Shown here: positions 40,006 to 51,286 of the stretch, one piece after another
Layout of the letters: every line of letters begins with the position of its first letter
Position numbering within the stretch: the stretch's first letter is position 1
Assembly (NCBI GenBank): GCA_021733985.1
Contig: JAIPJT010000005.1
Coordinates: 28,481-92,480 of the forward strand
Reading direction: 5' to 3'
DNA: 64,000 nucleotides
From: Victivallales bacterium
GTDB lineage: Bacteria; Verrucomicrobiota; Lentisphaeria; Victivallales; GWF2-38-69
Position numbers and translations under genes: made by a program
The notes under the pieces: model-generated
Seen by the model: the letters and a program-made list of their open reading frames with translations, nothing else
Told to the model about the DNA's origin: nothing
The model's database searches: none

Positions 40006-40923
40006 GACCTGTTCTAGTATTTTTATTAAAGTACTGTTTTTCTTCGCGGACAGTTTACATTCGGCACCAAATGGCAACGTAGCTGTAGGAAAACAATGGC
40101 CGGCCTTAAAATTATATATCACAGGTTTGTCATAGTCTTTGAAAAATAGAGAAAAAACCTCTGTTAAATCAAAGTCTCCATTTTTTTCTTTATTACAGTT
40201 TTTAAAATCCCCTAAAATGACACCTTCACAATCATTAAAAATATTACAGTGTTTTAAGTGACAGAGCATTTTATCTATCTTATAAGTGTACTCGTTGATA
40301 TCCTCTAAAAATAATATCCTGCCTTTCGCATTCAATGAATATTCAGTGCCGAGTGTATCTGAAGCAAGGGTTAAACTTCCGCCGGTGATAGCTCCTTTGC
40401 ATGATCCCTGTACCAACACTTTAATTTCTTCACCGGGAGGATTTGATAAACAGTCTGCTCTGCCTTCTACAATATTCAGAAATGAGTTTTTAGTAAACTC
40501 GTCAAATTTGTCTGCAATATTTGACATTAACATAGGACCGTGTACGGTTGCTAAGCCTGACACTTCACTAAAAGCACAATGTAATGTAGTTATATCGCTG
40601 TAGCCAATAAAAAGTTTTGGATTGTTTTTAATTATATCAAAGTTAATGTATTCTATAATCCTGCAACTGCCATAGCCGCCTCTTAGGCAAAGTACTGCAT
40701 TTATATTTTTATTGTGGAACATTTCATTAATGTCGTCAGCTCTTAGCTGGTCTCTGCCGGCAAAGTTATACCAAGAGGTGCTGCAGCTTCTGCCTGTTTT
40801 TATTTTATATCCAAGTTTTTTCAAGTTTTCGATACCATTTCTATACTGTGATTCAGGTGCATAATTTGCCGGGCCGACAATTCCTATAGTATCTCCTTTG
40901 CACAGTTTCTTCGGTTTTAACAT
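39997..40923 (-). CDS. LD-carboxypeptidase (peptidase family S66)
   Basis: 'GDTIGIVGPANYAPESQYRNGIENLKKLGYKI', 'AVLCLRGGYGSCRIIEYINFD', 'FIGYSDITTLHCA', 'VHGPM', 'ITGGSLTL'; start chosen at MLKPKK. Confidence 0.93.
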   Translation of the reverse strand: MLKPKKLCKGDTIGIVGPANYAPESQYRNGIENLKKLGYKIKTGRSCSTSWYNFAGRDQLRADDINEMFHNKNINAVLCLRGGYGSCRIIEYINFDIIKNNPKLFIGYSDITTLHCAFSEVSGLATVHGPMLMSNIADKFDEFTKNSFLNIVEGRADCLSNPPGEEIKVLVQGSCKGAITGGSLTLASDTLGTEYSLNAKGRILFLEDINEYTYKIDKMLCHLKHCNIFNDCEGVILGDFKNCNKEKNGDFDLTEVFSLFFKDYDKPVIYNFKAGHCFPTATLPFGAECKLSAKKNSTLIKILEQVVF

Positions 40924-41077
40924 ATTTTTTCTCCATATATTTGCTGTACTTGAATCTGAAAGAGCCATAAAATAATAAAGTGTAATTGTAAAAAGATAAA
41001 TAGCTGATATAAATATATTTGTTATATTATGATAATATAATTAGAATATTAACAATATTAAACTATTCATTTTTTTA

Positions 41078-42091
41078 ATGCGGAAATATGTATTATTAAT
41101 TTTTTTATCTGTTGTGCTTTTTGGTCCTTTATGCCGGACTCAGCTGTTTGCCACTGCAGGAAATTTTAAAGGTATTACCGGTGGTAGCAATGTAGAACAT
41201 ATCGGAATACTTGCAACAGTTAATGGAGAACCTATTACCCTCCTTGATGTTTTGAAAATATGCAGCTATGAGGAGGCAAGGCTTCCGTATATGTACCAGG
41301 GAAGAAAACTTGATGTAGAAGTAAAAAAACTCAGGATGGCAGCTCTCGAGAAAGTTATTGAAAACAAACTTGTTTATACTTACTTTAAATCAAGAAAGTT
41401 TGACCTTCCGAAAAACTATATCCAGATGTATTTGGATAAAATAGCTGAATCATACAATGTTAATGACCAGAAGTCACTGAAAGAAATGCTGGAATCGAAG
41501 GGGCGAAATTATGAAGAGTTCAAAAAGGAAGCATATCAGAATGCTGCTGTTAATGCAATTGTAGGTGAAATGTGTTACAGAAACATCTACGTTACCCCGA
41601 GAGAAGTTTACAAATATTATAAAAAGAACAGAGAGAATTTTGTAACTCCGGATCAGATAAAAGTTCAGGTACTTAAACTCAAAAAGGACGGTATGCATAA
41701 AAAAAACCTCGATACACTTGCTGATTCTCTCGCTGCAACTTTTAGAGAAGGTGATAAGCAGTCGTTCAATGATGCGGTACTGATGTATTCCGAAGGACCT
41801 GAAGTAAAAAACGAGGGGAATATAGGATGGATTGATAAAAATAAAATACGGGATGATTTTGCTGATTCTGTTACGAAACACCAGGTTGGTGATATAATAG
41901 GTCCCATAAAAACAACTAAAGCTTACTATTTTCTCAGGTTAGACGATAAAAAAGACAAAATTGTTCAGAGTTTTACAGATGCCAAAAAAAGAATTCGCAA
42001 GAAACTTCTGCAACAGAAAAAAGAGAAAAAATATACTGAATTTATCAATTCACTGAGAAAAAAAGCAAGTATAAAATATTTTGTTAATTAG
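41078..42091 (+). CDS. SurA/PpiC-type periplasmic peptidyl-prolyl isomerase/chaperone
   Basis: Signal peptide; 'ATVNGEPITLLDVL', parvulin-type 'VLMYSEGPEVKNEGNIGWIDKNKI..IIGPIKTTKAYYFLRLDDK'. Confidence 0.82.
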   Translation: MRKYVLLIFLSVVLFGPLCRTQLFATAGNFKGITGGSNVEHIGILATVNGEPITLLDVLKICSYEEARLPYMYQGRKLDVEVKKLRMAALEKVIENKLVYTYFKSRKFDLPKNYIQMYLDKIAESYNVNDQKSLKEMLESKGRNYEEFKKEAYQNAAVNAIVGEMCYRNIYVTPREVYKYYKKNRENFVTPDQIKVQVLKLKKDGMHKKNLDTLADSLAATFREGDKQSFNDAVLMYSEGPEVKNEGNIGWIDKNKIRDDFADSVTKHQVGDIIGPIKTTKAYYFLRLDDKKDKIVQSFTDAKKRIRKKLLQQKKEKKYTEFINSLRKKASIKYFVN

Positions 42092-42194
42092 AGGCTCCAC
42101 GAAAAGGGTTTCATAGCTTTGATTTTCTTACGCTTTTGTGCCTGTTTTCTAAATATATTATAAAATTATTTGATCAAATGCGATACAATTTTAT

Positions 42195-43208
42195 ATGATT
42201 GGCGAAACTTATATTTCAGTTAAAAGAATCAATTTAATTTTAATTTTATTTCTTACTCCTGTTACTTCTGTATTAGCCATGGAAAAAGTGCAAGTGCTGC
42301 TCATGGATGGAGGATTAAACTCGTTAGGTACTGTTGCCACTGTGAACGGCAGGGCTGTTACGCTTCTTGATGTATTGAATATTTGCGGCACTGAAGAAAA
42401 AAAACTGCCTTATATGTATAACAAGAAGGAAGCACAGGAGCAGGCATATTTATTACGACAGGCCGCCCTGGAAAAACTCATTGAACGTAAACTTGTCTTT
42501 TGTGATTTTTTATCAAAAGGATATCGTTTCCCTGTAGGTTTCATGCAAAAATATTTGGATAAGATCGCTGTTGCTCATAAGCGTCCTAATGCTGCCGCAT
42601 TAAAAAAAATGATTGAGTCCAGAGGTGAAAATTTTACTCGTTTTAAAAAAAAAGCTTATGAAAATGCTGCAGTAAATTCCATGTTATACCTGAAATGTTA
42701 TAAGGATGTCTTTATCACTCCCAAGAGAATCTATAATTATTATAAAAAAAATATAAATAAATTTAATAAAAGTGCGAGAGTAAGACTGCAAATATTGAAA
42801 GTTGTTAAAAAGGGGCTTCACAGGAATGAAATTGATTCATTCATTGCAAAATTACAAGGCAAGCTGAACAATCCAGATGAAGAAACATTTACCGAATTCG
42901 CAATAATGTACTCCGAAGGACCTAATAATATAAAAGGAGGAGATATCGGATGGATACCGGTAGATAAGCTGAGAAAAGATTTTGCTGCAGCTCTTAGAGG
43001 GGCTTTAATAGGGGAAACAGTAGGGCCGGTTAATACAGAAGAAGCATATTTCTTTATAAGAATAAAAGATAGGAAAAATGAAGATATCGTAACCTACCGC
43101 AATGCCAGGAAAAGCATTAAACATACATTGACTGTGAAACAACGAAAAAAAGAATATGACTCATACATTAAAAAACTTAGGGGAAAAGCTGATATAAAAT
43201 ATTTTTAA
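42195..43208 (+). CDS. SurA/PpiC-type chaperone, tandem paralogue
   Basis: Parallel architecture to the preceding gene: 'ATVNGRAVTLLDVLNIC', 'IMYSEGPNNIKGGDIGWIPVDKLRKDF'. Confidence 0.82.
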   Translation: MIGETYISVKRINLILILFLTPVTSVLAMEKVQVLLMDGGLNSLGTVATVNGRAVTLLDVLNICGTEEKKLPYMYNKKEAQEQAYLLRQAALEKLIERKLVFCDFLSKGYRFPVGFMQKYLDKIAVAHKRPNAAALKKMIESRGENFTRFKKKAYENAAVNSMLYLKCYKDVFITPKRIYNYYKKNINKFNKSARVRLQILKVVKKGLHRNEIDSFIAKLQGKLNNPDEETFTEFAIMYSEGPNNIKGGDIGWIPVDKLRKDFAAALRGALIGETVGPVNTEEAYFFIRIKDRKNEDIVTYRNARKSIKHTLTVKQRKKEYDSYIKKLRGKADIKYF

Positions 43209-43270
43209 AAGTATTTTCGGGAAAGTTTGAACAGCAGTCCGAATACGAATCCTAACCGCTCTGTCCTTAA

Positions 43271-44683
43271 CTAAGTGATTGCAACATCTAAATATTCTCT
43301 GATATTATTAAAACAGATTCCTTCAATAATATCTTTCAGAAATTTTTCATTGTATGGATATTCGCCGTTTTCTACCCAATTACCGATAAGGTTGCACAGA
43401 ATCCTTCTGAAATACTCATGGCGTGTATACGAGAGAAAACTTCTTGAGTCTGTAAGCATACCGAGAAATCTTCCCAGAACTCCAAGGTTTCCGAAGCAGA
43501 TGAGCTGTTTCTGGATTCCATCTTTCTGGTCATTAAACCACCATCCTGTACCAAGCTGAATTTTTCCCGGGACTTCGCTACCCTGAAAGCAGCCGAGAAC
43601 CGTGCCCAATACAAAGTTATCCTTAGGATTTATATTGTAGAATATAGTTTTAGGAAGAAGATTTTTCATCTCAAGAGCATCAAGAAGTTTAGATATATTC
43701 TTGGAAAAATTAAAATCACCTACTGCATCAAAACCTGTATCAGGGCCAAGCTTTTCATACATTCTTGTATTATTATTTCTAATAACTCCTATATGATACT
43801 GCATAACCCAGTTGCGTTTTGCATATTCTTCACCGAAAAATAAAAGCATTTTAGTTTGATACTTCTTAATTTCTATGTCGGTTAAAGCTTTTCCGGCAAG
43901 TGCTTTCTGGAAAATACTGTCTATTTCGCTGTTATTATATTTATAAAATGCAACATTTTCCAGGCCATGATCTGAAAGCCTGCAGCCTACTCCGTGAAAA
44001 AAATCAATTCTTGAAATTAGAGCAGAAAGCAGGCTGTCAAGGTTTGTTATATCGTTGTTTGTGACTTTTGCTAATTTTTCTAACCATTCAAAAAAAACAG
44101 GATATTTGTGGATATTGACAACCTTATCAGGCCTGAAAGCAGGAAGAACCTTTACATTAAAATTATTGTCTTCTTTTATCTTTTTATGATTTTCGAGTGA
44201 GTCAGCAGGATCATCTGTAGTGCATATAGCTTTAACATTTGAATTAACAATAATGTTTCTAACAGAAAAATCCTGTGAATTAAGTTTATTGTTACATTCA
44301 TACCAGATTTTCTCTGCCGTATCACCGTTGAGCGGTTCATCAATATTGAAATATCTTTTAAGTTCCAGGTGAGACCAGTGGTATAGAGGGTTGCCTATAC
44401 AGTAAGGTAAAGTTTCAGCCCATTTCTGAAATTTTTCCCTGTTGTCAGCATCACCTGTAATATAATGCTCTTCAATACCGTTTGACCTCATTGCACGCCA
44501 TTTGTAGTGGTCTCCGCTAATCCAGATTTCCGTAATATCGCTGAAGGCTTTGTCTTCAGCGATTTCCTTTGGAGATACATGACAGTGATAATCGAAGATC
44601 GGCATATCTTTTGCATATTCGTTATACAGTTTTACAGCAGTACTGCTGTTTAAAAGGAAATTTTCGTCCATAAATTTCTTCAT
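43271..44683 (-). CDS. uxaC: Glucuronate isomerase
   Basis: 'MDENFLLNSSTAVKLYNEYAKDMPIFDYHCHVSPKEIAED', 'GNPLYHWSHLELKRYF', 'GVLGRFLGMLTDSRSFLSYTRHEYFRRILCNLIG'. Confidence 0.96.
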   Translation of the reverse strand: MKKFMDENFLLNSSTAVKLYNEYAKDMPIFDYHCHVSPKEIAEDKAFSDITEIWISGDHYKWRAMRSNGIEEHYITGDADNREKFQKWAETLPYCIGNPLYHWSHLELKRYFNIDEPLNGDTAEKIWYECNNKLNSQDFSVRNIIVNSNVKAICTTDDPADSLENHKKIKEDNNFNVKVLPAFRPDKVVNIHKYPVFFEWLEKLAKVTNNDITNLDSLLSALISRIDFFHGVGCRLSDHGLENVAFYKYNNSEIDSIFQKALAGKALTDIEIKKYQTKMLLFFGEEYAKRNWVMQYHIGVIRNNNTRMYEKLGPDTGFDAVGDFNFSKNISKLLDALEMKNLLPKTIFYNINPKDNFVLGTVLGCFQGSEVPGKIQLGTGWWFNDQKDGIQKQLICFGNLGVLGRFLGMLTDSRSFLSYTRHEYFRRILCNLIGNWVENGEYPYNEKFLKDIIEGICFNNIREYLDVAIT

Positions 44684-44823
44684 ATAGTAAAACCTTTATA
44701 TAAAAAAAATGTAATTGAAATCGTGTTTTGATTTGTTGATTATATTATATGTTAGTTTTATACTCAAAGCAAAATGATTTCTCTGAGAAATTAACTTTAT
44801 AAAAAAGAAAGCGGCTTGCTGTT

Positions 44824-45813
44824 ATGAAAATCCTGTCAAAATTAATATTACCGGTGGGGTTGGTCATAGCCTTGATTTTCTCGCTTGTTTTGCCTGAGCC
44901 CGGAATAATAAGTAAAAGTTATTTTGGGATAGAATTAACTGTGATAACTATTTTTTTAATTAGTGGCTATTTACACAGATTTGATGAAATAAGTTTTAAT
45001 GGCAAATTTTTGTTGTTTCTTATATTGGCTGCGGTTTCGAATCTTCTAATCCTGCCTTTTATCGGTTATTTTTTAGCAAAAACCTTTTTGTCATGCGCCT
45101 TTGCAGTCGGTGTAATTGTAATTGTTTCAATGCCGCCGACTTTATCTTCAGGTGTAGTGATCACAGAAACCGCCGATGGGAATTCCGTGCTTGCGATACT
45201 GTTAACAGTGGGACTTAATATTTTAGGGCTTATAACTATACCGTTAATGATCAGCTATTTTTTCAGTAATACTTCATCTGTTCATGTTGATCCTTTGACC
45301 TTGTTCTGGAAATTATTGGTTGTAATTTTTATTCCTTTTACGGCGGGCAGGTTGATTAAAAAAAAAATATTCCCGGATATAAAGGGCATAAAGTATATAA
45401 AACTGATACCTCCGCTGGCTGTAGTTTCTGCTGTCTGGATGGGCCTATCGGCATCTTCCGAGAATTTATTCAAGGTCGATATATTTAATTTATATATATT
45501 AGTACTGTCCGTTATGCTTATTCACTCGGTATTTTTGGTATTCAATTATATAATTTCTGTAATATTTAAAACTGACAAAAAAGACATTGAGGCTTTTATA
45601 TTTGTAGTTTCTCAAAAAACTATGCCATTATCGATTATGGTATTAGCTACTATGTCTGATGCAATGGGGAAGGGCATTATTGCCTGTATGATTTACCATT
45701 TTATGCAGATTTTATACGATTCAGTTTTAGCATCATTTATTTCAAAAAGAAAAAACAAATCTGTTACTACTGAAACAGGACAGGCGGACATCTCTACGAA
45801 TCCTGGCTGTTGA
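44824..45813 (+). CDS. Bile acid:sodium symporter (SBF-like) family protein
   Basis: Polytopic; 'MPPTLSSGVVITETADGNSVLAILLTVGLNILGLITIPL', 'VSQKTMPLSIMV'. Confidence 0.83.
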   Translation: MKILSKLILPVGLVIALIFSLVLPEPGIISKSYFGIELTVITIFLISGYLHRFDEISFNGKFLLFLILAAVSNLLILPFIGYFLAKTFLSCAFAVGVIVIVSMPPTLSSGVVITETADGNSVLAILLTVGLNILGLITIPLMISYFFSNTSSVHVDPLTLFWKLLVVIFIPFTAGRLIKKKIFPDIKGIKYIKLIPPLAVVSAVWMGLSASSENLFKVDIFNLYILVLSVMLIHSVFLVFNYIISVIFKTDKKDIEAFIFVVSQKTMPLSIMVLATMSDAMGKGIIACMIYHFMQILYDSVLASFISKRKNKSVTTETGQADISTNPGC

Positions 45814-46091
45814 TAAAACTTTGACCACCGAGCATATAAACAATATTTGTTATATGACCTCTCATAAAGGAAGCATAAATCGGATACGCTAAAATATCTT
45901 TTTGACAAAATATACACACTACGATTGAGTTTTCGAGATTTTCGTAAAATCAATCGTTATATTTTAATTACTGATTCTCGAGCTTATCATTCGACACAGG
46001 TCATACAGTATGATGTGATGGATAAATAAATTAAATCGGCTTTATTTATACAAAAGGTTATATGCTCTTTGATGTTCAGTGTTTTTTTTAC

Positions 46092-47279
46092 TTAAAAGAG
46101 TTCTGACCAGCTCGGAGAGGTTAAGTTTGATTTATACTTCAAAAGCTGTTTTGCTTTTCCTGTCCAGGTATCAACTATATACAATTGGGATTTATAATTC
46201 AGTCTACGTGAGCATATAACATGCCGGCCGTCCGGTGCCCAGGATGGACTCATCCAGTCCCCGGCTGCATTTATATTTACAGCTTCGGACTTTTCTCTTC
46301 TGACGTCATATACTGCAAGAGTATACTGCTTTCCAAAACGCGCCGAATATACAATTTTATTGCCGACAGGCGACCAGTCAGGGCTTACAGCTTCACTGCC
46401 GACTGTGGGTAATTTCATCCTTTTACCGGACTTTAAATCATAAACATAGAGTAAAGGCCTTCCAATCCCTTTGTCTGATACATAACAAATAAGATCACTC
46501 TTCGGGGACCAGCACGGAGTTCCTTCAACGGCACTGTCTTTAGTGATTCTGAGAGTTTTGCTCCCTCTGAGTTCTTTGATGTAAAGCTCCACCTGCCTGT
46601 CACGGCTGAGGATTAAGGCTATGTATTTTCCGTCAGGTGATACGGTCCCACCATTATTCAGTCCAGGAAAAGAAGCTAAATTGTAGGTTTTGCCTGTCTT
46701 GAGATATTTTCCGACAATATCAGTGTAAGTGCTTTTATAGAGAGTATATGTTATCAGATTGTTATTTAAACCCCACGAGGGATCAAGAGACAAGGTCCTG
46801 TTATTGGTAATTCTTTTTATTGCTGACCCGTCAAAATTACAAATATATATATCCTTATTTTTACCGATTTGAACATTAAAAGCTATTTTAGAGTTACATA
46901 TTCCGGGTATTCCGAACAGTTTTTTAAGTATTGCATCTGTAATTATGTATGATTGTTTTTTCTTATTCTTTTTCTCGTTTAAAGCAAACCTGTAATTATT
47001 TCCGATTATATTATCCTTTACCTCGATTATTATTTCCCCTGAAGATTTATAGCCGCTGATTATATACTTGCAGTTCTGTTTATTTTTCCTGCACCTGAAC
47101 CAGCCGCTTTTTTTTAAACTGGTTTTTATATGACTGCCTAAAGTTCGCTCACCTGTAATGCCGGCAAAATAGATTTTCGGATTAACTTCAGTTGCTCTTT
47201 TGATTACAGTTACCCTGCTGAAAATTACTGTCTGAATAGAAAAAAAGAATAGAAGAATCAAAACTGTTTTTAGCTTCAT
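46092..47279 (-). CDS. tolB: TolB-like translocation protein
   Basis: Repeated PD40/WD40 blades 'VSPDWSPVGNKIVYSARFGKQYTLAVYDVR', 'MSPSWAPDGRHVICSRR'; start MKLKTVLILLFFF after AAAGGTGA. Confidence 0.85.
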   Translation of the reverse strand: MKLKTVLILLFFFSIQTVIFSRVTVIKRATEVNPKIYFAGITGERTLGSHIKTSLKKSGWFRCRKNKQNCKYIISGYKSSGEIIIEVKDNIIGNNYRFALNEKKNKKKQSYIITDAILKKLFGIPGICNSKIAFNVQIGKNKDIYICNFDGSAIKRITNNRTLSLDPSWGLNNNLITYTLYKSTYTDIVGKYLKTGKTYNLASFPGLNNGGTVSPDGKYIALILSRDRQVELYIKELRGSKTLRITKDSAVEGTPCWSPKSDLICYVSDKGIGRPLLYVYDLKSGKRMKLPTVGSEAVSPDWSPVGNKIVYSARFGKQYTLAVYDVRREKSEAVNINAAGDWMSPSWAPDGRHVICSRRLNYKSQLYIVDTWTGKAKQLLKYKSNLTSPSWSELF

Positions 47280-47899
47280 AAATGTCACCTTTACTATTGA
47301 TTTGATGTTGCGCGAAAAGCTCTTACGGTTCATTTCTGCTGAGAACGCATTAGTTTGAAGTTCCGGCTGCATGGAGAATTGCCAATCCGAATATCCGATT
47401 TATTAATAAAACATTCGTTTATAACAGGACACTTCAAATTCCCGGTTCCTCAATAACAAGTAATACAAAATATTTAAAATCTAAATTTGTTTATTAAAAA
47501 AAACAAACGTCTTTTATCGCTTTTTTCGCATAGTGGTTCAAATAAAGAGCATTAAACTTTATTTTCATATCATCCGATAAACCTGTCCTGTCGAACGACG
47601 GGATGACAGGCTGTCTTATGTCCGGGCTGCTTATTGCTTAGTTTAATTTGTACCATCTTTAAAAATCTATTATGATTCTTGAAAAATATTAGCTGCAAAG
47701 GGCAGTGCTTTAAATAAGCTACCTGTTGTAAACTGAATGTTTCTATATATTATATTATATTTCGAAAATTAAATCGCCTCTGTATACATAAAGCCATTTG
47801 TAAAGTTTAATGCTTATTCCGGGTTGAATAATTTCCGTTTCGACTGTAGTATTTAAATTATATATTAGAGATTTAATAATTAAGATATCGGTTTTTCTT

Positions 47900-49960
47900 A
47901 TGGAAGCAGGCGGCTATTTTGTTCCTCATATAATGACGCTTATAGTTTTGTTTTTTATTGCAGCCTGTTCAGGTATTTTACTGAAAAAGCTGAAGTTCCC
48001 GTTTACTATAGGGCTTGTGGTTATTGGTATTGTTTTTGCCGGCATTGTAGAAAATGTCGAAGTATTCAGGGTTGCTGAAGATATTTCACTTTCTCACGAT
48101 ATTATTTTTTTTATAATTCTTCCGACTTTAATTTTCGAAGCTGCAGTTAATATTGACAGTAGACTGCTTGTGAAAAATCTGCCACCTGTATGTATTTTAG
48201 CAATTCCGGGATTGATTATATCAACGGTAATTATCGGCATTTTTATGACATCTTTTACTCCGTTGCTGTTAGGTCCCGCAATGCTTTTCGGAGCATTAAT
48301 CTCCGCCACAGATCCTGTTGCGGTAATTGCACTTTTCAAAGAAATAGGTGCGCCCAGACGCTTAACAATGCTTGTTGACGGTGAAAGCCTTTTTAATGAT
48401 GCAACAGCAATAGTGGTTTTTAATATTATAATGGCTGTAGTTGCTTCAGGCATTGCTCTGAATTTAGAAACTCTTGCTTCTGCTGTATTAAGCTTTTTAT
48501 ATGTATTTTTTGGTGGACTTTTCGTAGGACTGTTTATCGGTTTTTTTATAACAAAATTTATTAATTTATCAAAAGGTCAACCGTTAATTCAGGTGGCGCT
48601 TTCTACAATTACAGCATATGCTGCTTTTGTTATTGCTGAACACTATCTTAAGGTGTCAGGTGTTATGTCAACATTGGCCGCAGGATTGACTGTAAGCTGG
48701 TACGGAAGCACAAGTTTTTCTACAGAAGTAAAAGAATATATGGAGCAGTTCTGGGAGTTTGCAGCGTTCGCTGCAAACAGCTTCATTTTTCTTCTCCTCG
48801 GAGTATCAGAATGGCGGCTTTTAATTGGCCATGGCCATTCCGATTACCTTGCCTTGTATCTGTTAATTACTATTGCGATTGTTACTTTCGCCAGAGCCGT
48901 TGTTGTATACGGCCTGATTCCACTGCTGAAGCTTCTACCTAAATATGAGAGAATTAATAAGAATTATCAGACCGTTATTTTCTGGGGAGGTTTAAGGGGA
49001 GCTGTACCTCTGGCACTTGTTCTAAGTTTAAGCCCTGTTTTTAAAAACCATCAGTATATTACTGAATATACATTAGGAGTAGTGCTTTTTACACTTCTCA
49101 TCCAGGGAACTACCACTAAACCATTAATGTCTTTTTTGGGACTTAACAGAAAGAGTCTTTTTGACAAAATTTTATTTCTCAGAGGAAAACTTGAGGCAAT
49201 TAGCAGGGCTAAACAAATTATAATGAAACTTACAGGCCAGAGCTATCTGCAAAAGAAAGTTTTATTTGGTGCGAAAAAAGAATATGATATCAGAGAAAAA
49301 GAAACAATTAGGCGGCTTAACGAACTTCAGAAAAACAGCAGCTTTAATATTGAAACAAGCAGGAAGCTTTTATGGTTTCAGGCCATTTCTTTTGAACAGA
49401 AAGCTTATAATCTATTGTTCAGGAAAGGTCTGATATCCGAATCTATGATTCGGGAGCTCACACTTAACATTGAATATGAAAGGGATAAAGTACGACAGGG
49501 CGTATTCCCCGAAGTTAATATTTCAGCCGTCCCGCTTGAAATACGAATACGTAACTTTTTTATTGGAGCGGCTAAGATTGTTCTCCCTAAAAACGAATTT
49601 ATTAAACTGCTCAGAGAAAAAACACTTTCCGCTAAATACGAGCTGACGCTTGCAATGATTACCGCTAATAATCATATAAGTTCCGAAATAAGTAAAATGC
49701 CCCAGTTTTACGGCAGACACAGCTCTATTGTTAAAGAATGCCGTGACTTTTACAAAGAACGTGCCAATTTAGCGATACAGCAGAGGAGAAAACAGGAAAA
49801 ATATCACAAAATCCTGGATTTGCAATCCAGTACTGTTTACAGAGCCGCCCTTAATGCTGAAATGGAAGCTGTAGAACAGTTGTCTTCTAACGGCAATATA
49901 CCGGATAATGTTAAAAATATGCTCAAATCAGAAATAGAAAAAAATATTTCTGTAATGTAA
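47900..49960 (+). CDS. CPA1-type Na+/H+ antiporter with long cytoplasmic C-terminus
   Basis: 'PTLIFEAAVNIDSRLL', 'GALISATDPVAVIALFKEIGAPRRLTMLVDGESLFNDATAIVVF', 'FWGGLRGAVPLAL'. Confidence 0.93.
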   Translation: MEAGGYFVPHIMTLIVLFFIAACSGILLKKLKFPFTIGLVVIGIVFAGIVENVEVFRVAEDISLSHDIIFFIILPTLIFEAAVNIDSRLLVKNLPPVCILAIPGLIISTVIIGIFMTSFTPLLLGPAMLFGALISATDPVAVIALFKEIGAPRRLTMLVDGESLFNDATAIVVFNIIMAVVASGIALNLETLASAVLSFLYVFFGGLFVGLFIGFFITKFINLSKGQPLIQVALSTITAYAAFVIAEHYLKVSGVMSTLAAGLTVSWYGSTSFSTEVKEYMEQFWEFAAFAANSFIFLLLGVSEWRLLIGHGHSDYLALYLLITIAIVTFARAVVVYGLIPLLKLLPKYERINKNYQTVIFWGGLRGAVPLALVLSLSPVFKNHQYITEYTLGVVLFTLLIQGTTTKPLMSFLGLNRKSLFDKILFLRGKLEAISRAKQIIMKLTGQSYLQKKVLFGAKKEYDIREKETIRRLNELQKNSSFNIETSRKLLWFQAISFEQKAYNLLFRKGLISESMIRELTLNIEYERDKVRQGVFPEVNISAVPLEIRIRNFFIGAAKIVLPKNEFIKLLREKTLSAKYELTLAMITANNHISSEISKMPQFYGRHSSIVKECRDFYKERANLAIQQRRKQEKYHKILDLQSSTVYRAALNAEMEAVEQLSSNGNIPDNVKNMLKSEIEKNISVM

Positions 49961-50365
49961 TATAACAAATGATATATTAAACCTGTTTCCTGAGCCTTTT
50001 TATAGTGCTGCCGTACTGGCCAAGAACTTCGAAACCTAGTGATGTGCGCAGATATTCTGAAACGCCACGTATGCCTTATATGGTTTATTAATGTCAACCA
50101 GAGATGTACTGTAAAAGCATTTTGCGGATTAAGGTTATAAATACTGAGGTAAATGACCTCTTTTCCCCGAATAGTAAAATTGATAATACAGCTTTGCCCC
50201 AGCACCTTTGATTATCAAATTATAAAATATAACTTGCTTAAAATAAAAGTATTATTAAATTAAGTACTTCAACTTAAATTTTATATTATTCAGTTCACTC
50301 TTATATCAGAATATATTTTTTCATCTATAATTTTAACAATATTTTTTTAAAGGAGTTTTAACAAA

Positions 50366-51184
50366 ATGTTATCAATTATTTTATCTTTTGGAATCGCCGG
50401 GATTGCAGGAATATTAACATTTAAATATACAGAGTATAATGCTAACTGGGGTATACTTGTCTTTGTTGCTACATTTGTAGTACTTCAGATACTCACCAGC
50501 CTGCTGGTAAGGAAAATTGTAAAAAAGAGAACTGAAAAAATACAGAAAATAATTGAGGATGGCCAGCAGAAGCTTAACAGGAAAATTCATTTCTATCAGC
50601 AGAAGCCGAAAGGCGGAATGAAAACAATGCAGAAACTCCTTGAAAAAGAGCAGCATGTTTTTATAAAACAGGCACTGGACAAAACAAAATGTCTTGAACC
50701 ACTTTACAGCTGGAACATTCTTCTTAAAAAACAGGTTGCTACTATGAGGTTACAGTTTTACTACCAGCTCAGACAGTTCGATAAAGTAGACGAACTGCTT
50801 AATAAAGCTATGTATGTAGACCCAATGTCAGTTGCAATGAAAATAGTAAGACTGTATAAGAAGGGTGATCCGAAATACAAAAAAGTCTTTTACAAAAAAG
50901 TAAAAAAATTCAAAAAAAATGATCAGAATGTAATTCTTTATGCACTTTATTCATGGATCCTAGTAAAAAAAGGCGAAATTGAAGAAGCTATAAATGTACT
51001 GCAAAAAGCTAAGGAAAAGACAGATAATGAGCTTCTTACCAGAAACTGGCAGGCATTAGTCAATGGAAAAATCAAGAAATTTTCCAACGCCGGATTGGGT
51101 GATCAGTGGTACTCATTGTATCTCGAAGAACCAAAGGCACAAAAACCAAAGCAGCGCGTTGTAAGAAAAAAAGGCGCATTTTAA
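50366..51184 (+). CDS. Membrane-anchored TPR-like protein of unknown function
   Basis: Two N-terminal TM helices; helical repeats 'YQLRQFDKVDELLNKAMYVDP', 'GEIEEAINVLQKAKEK'. Confidence 0.55.
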   Translation: MLSIILSFGIAGIAGILTFKYTEYNANWGILVFVATFVVLQILTSLLVRKIVKKRTEKIQKIIEDGQQKLNRKIHFYQQKPKGGMKTMQKLLEKEQHVFIKQALDKTKCLEPLYSWNILLKKQVATMRLQFYYQLRQFDKVDELLNKAMYVDPMSVAMKIVRLYKKGDPKYKKVFYKKVKKFKKNDQNVILYALYSWILVKKGEIEEAINVLQKAKEKTDNELLTRNWQALVNGKIKKFSNAGLGDQWYSLYLEEPKAQKPKQRVVRKKGAF

Positions 51185-51286
51185 AGGTAAGAATAATTCA
51201 ATCCGGATTATGCAGATGTGCTGTAGCTGCAAGGTGACAAAAAACAACAGTATTATCTACTGCATACCAGTCATGCGACGGTACTT

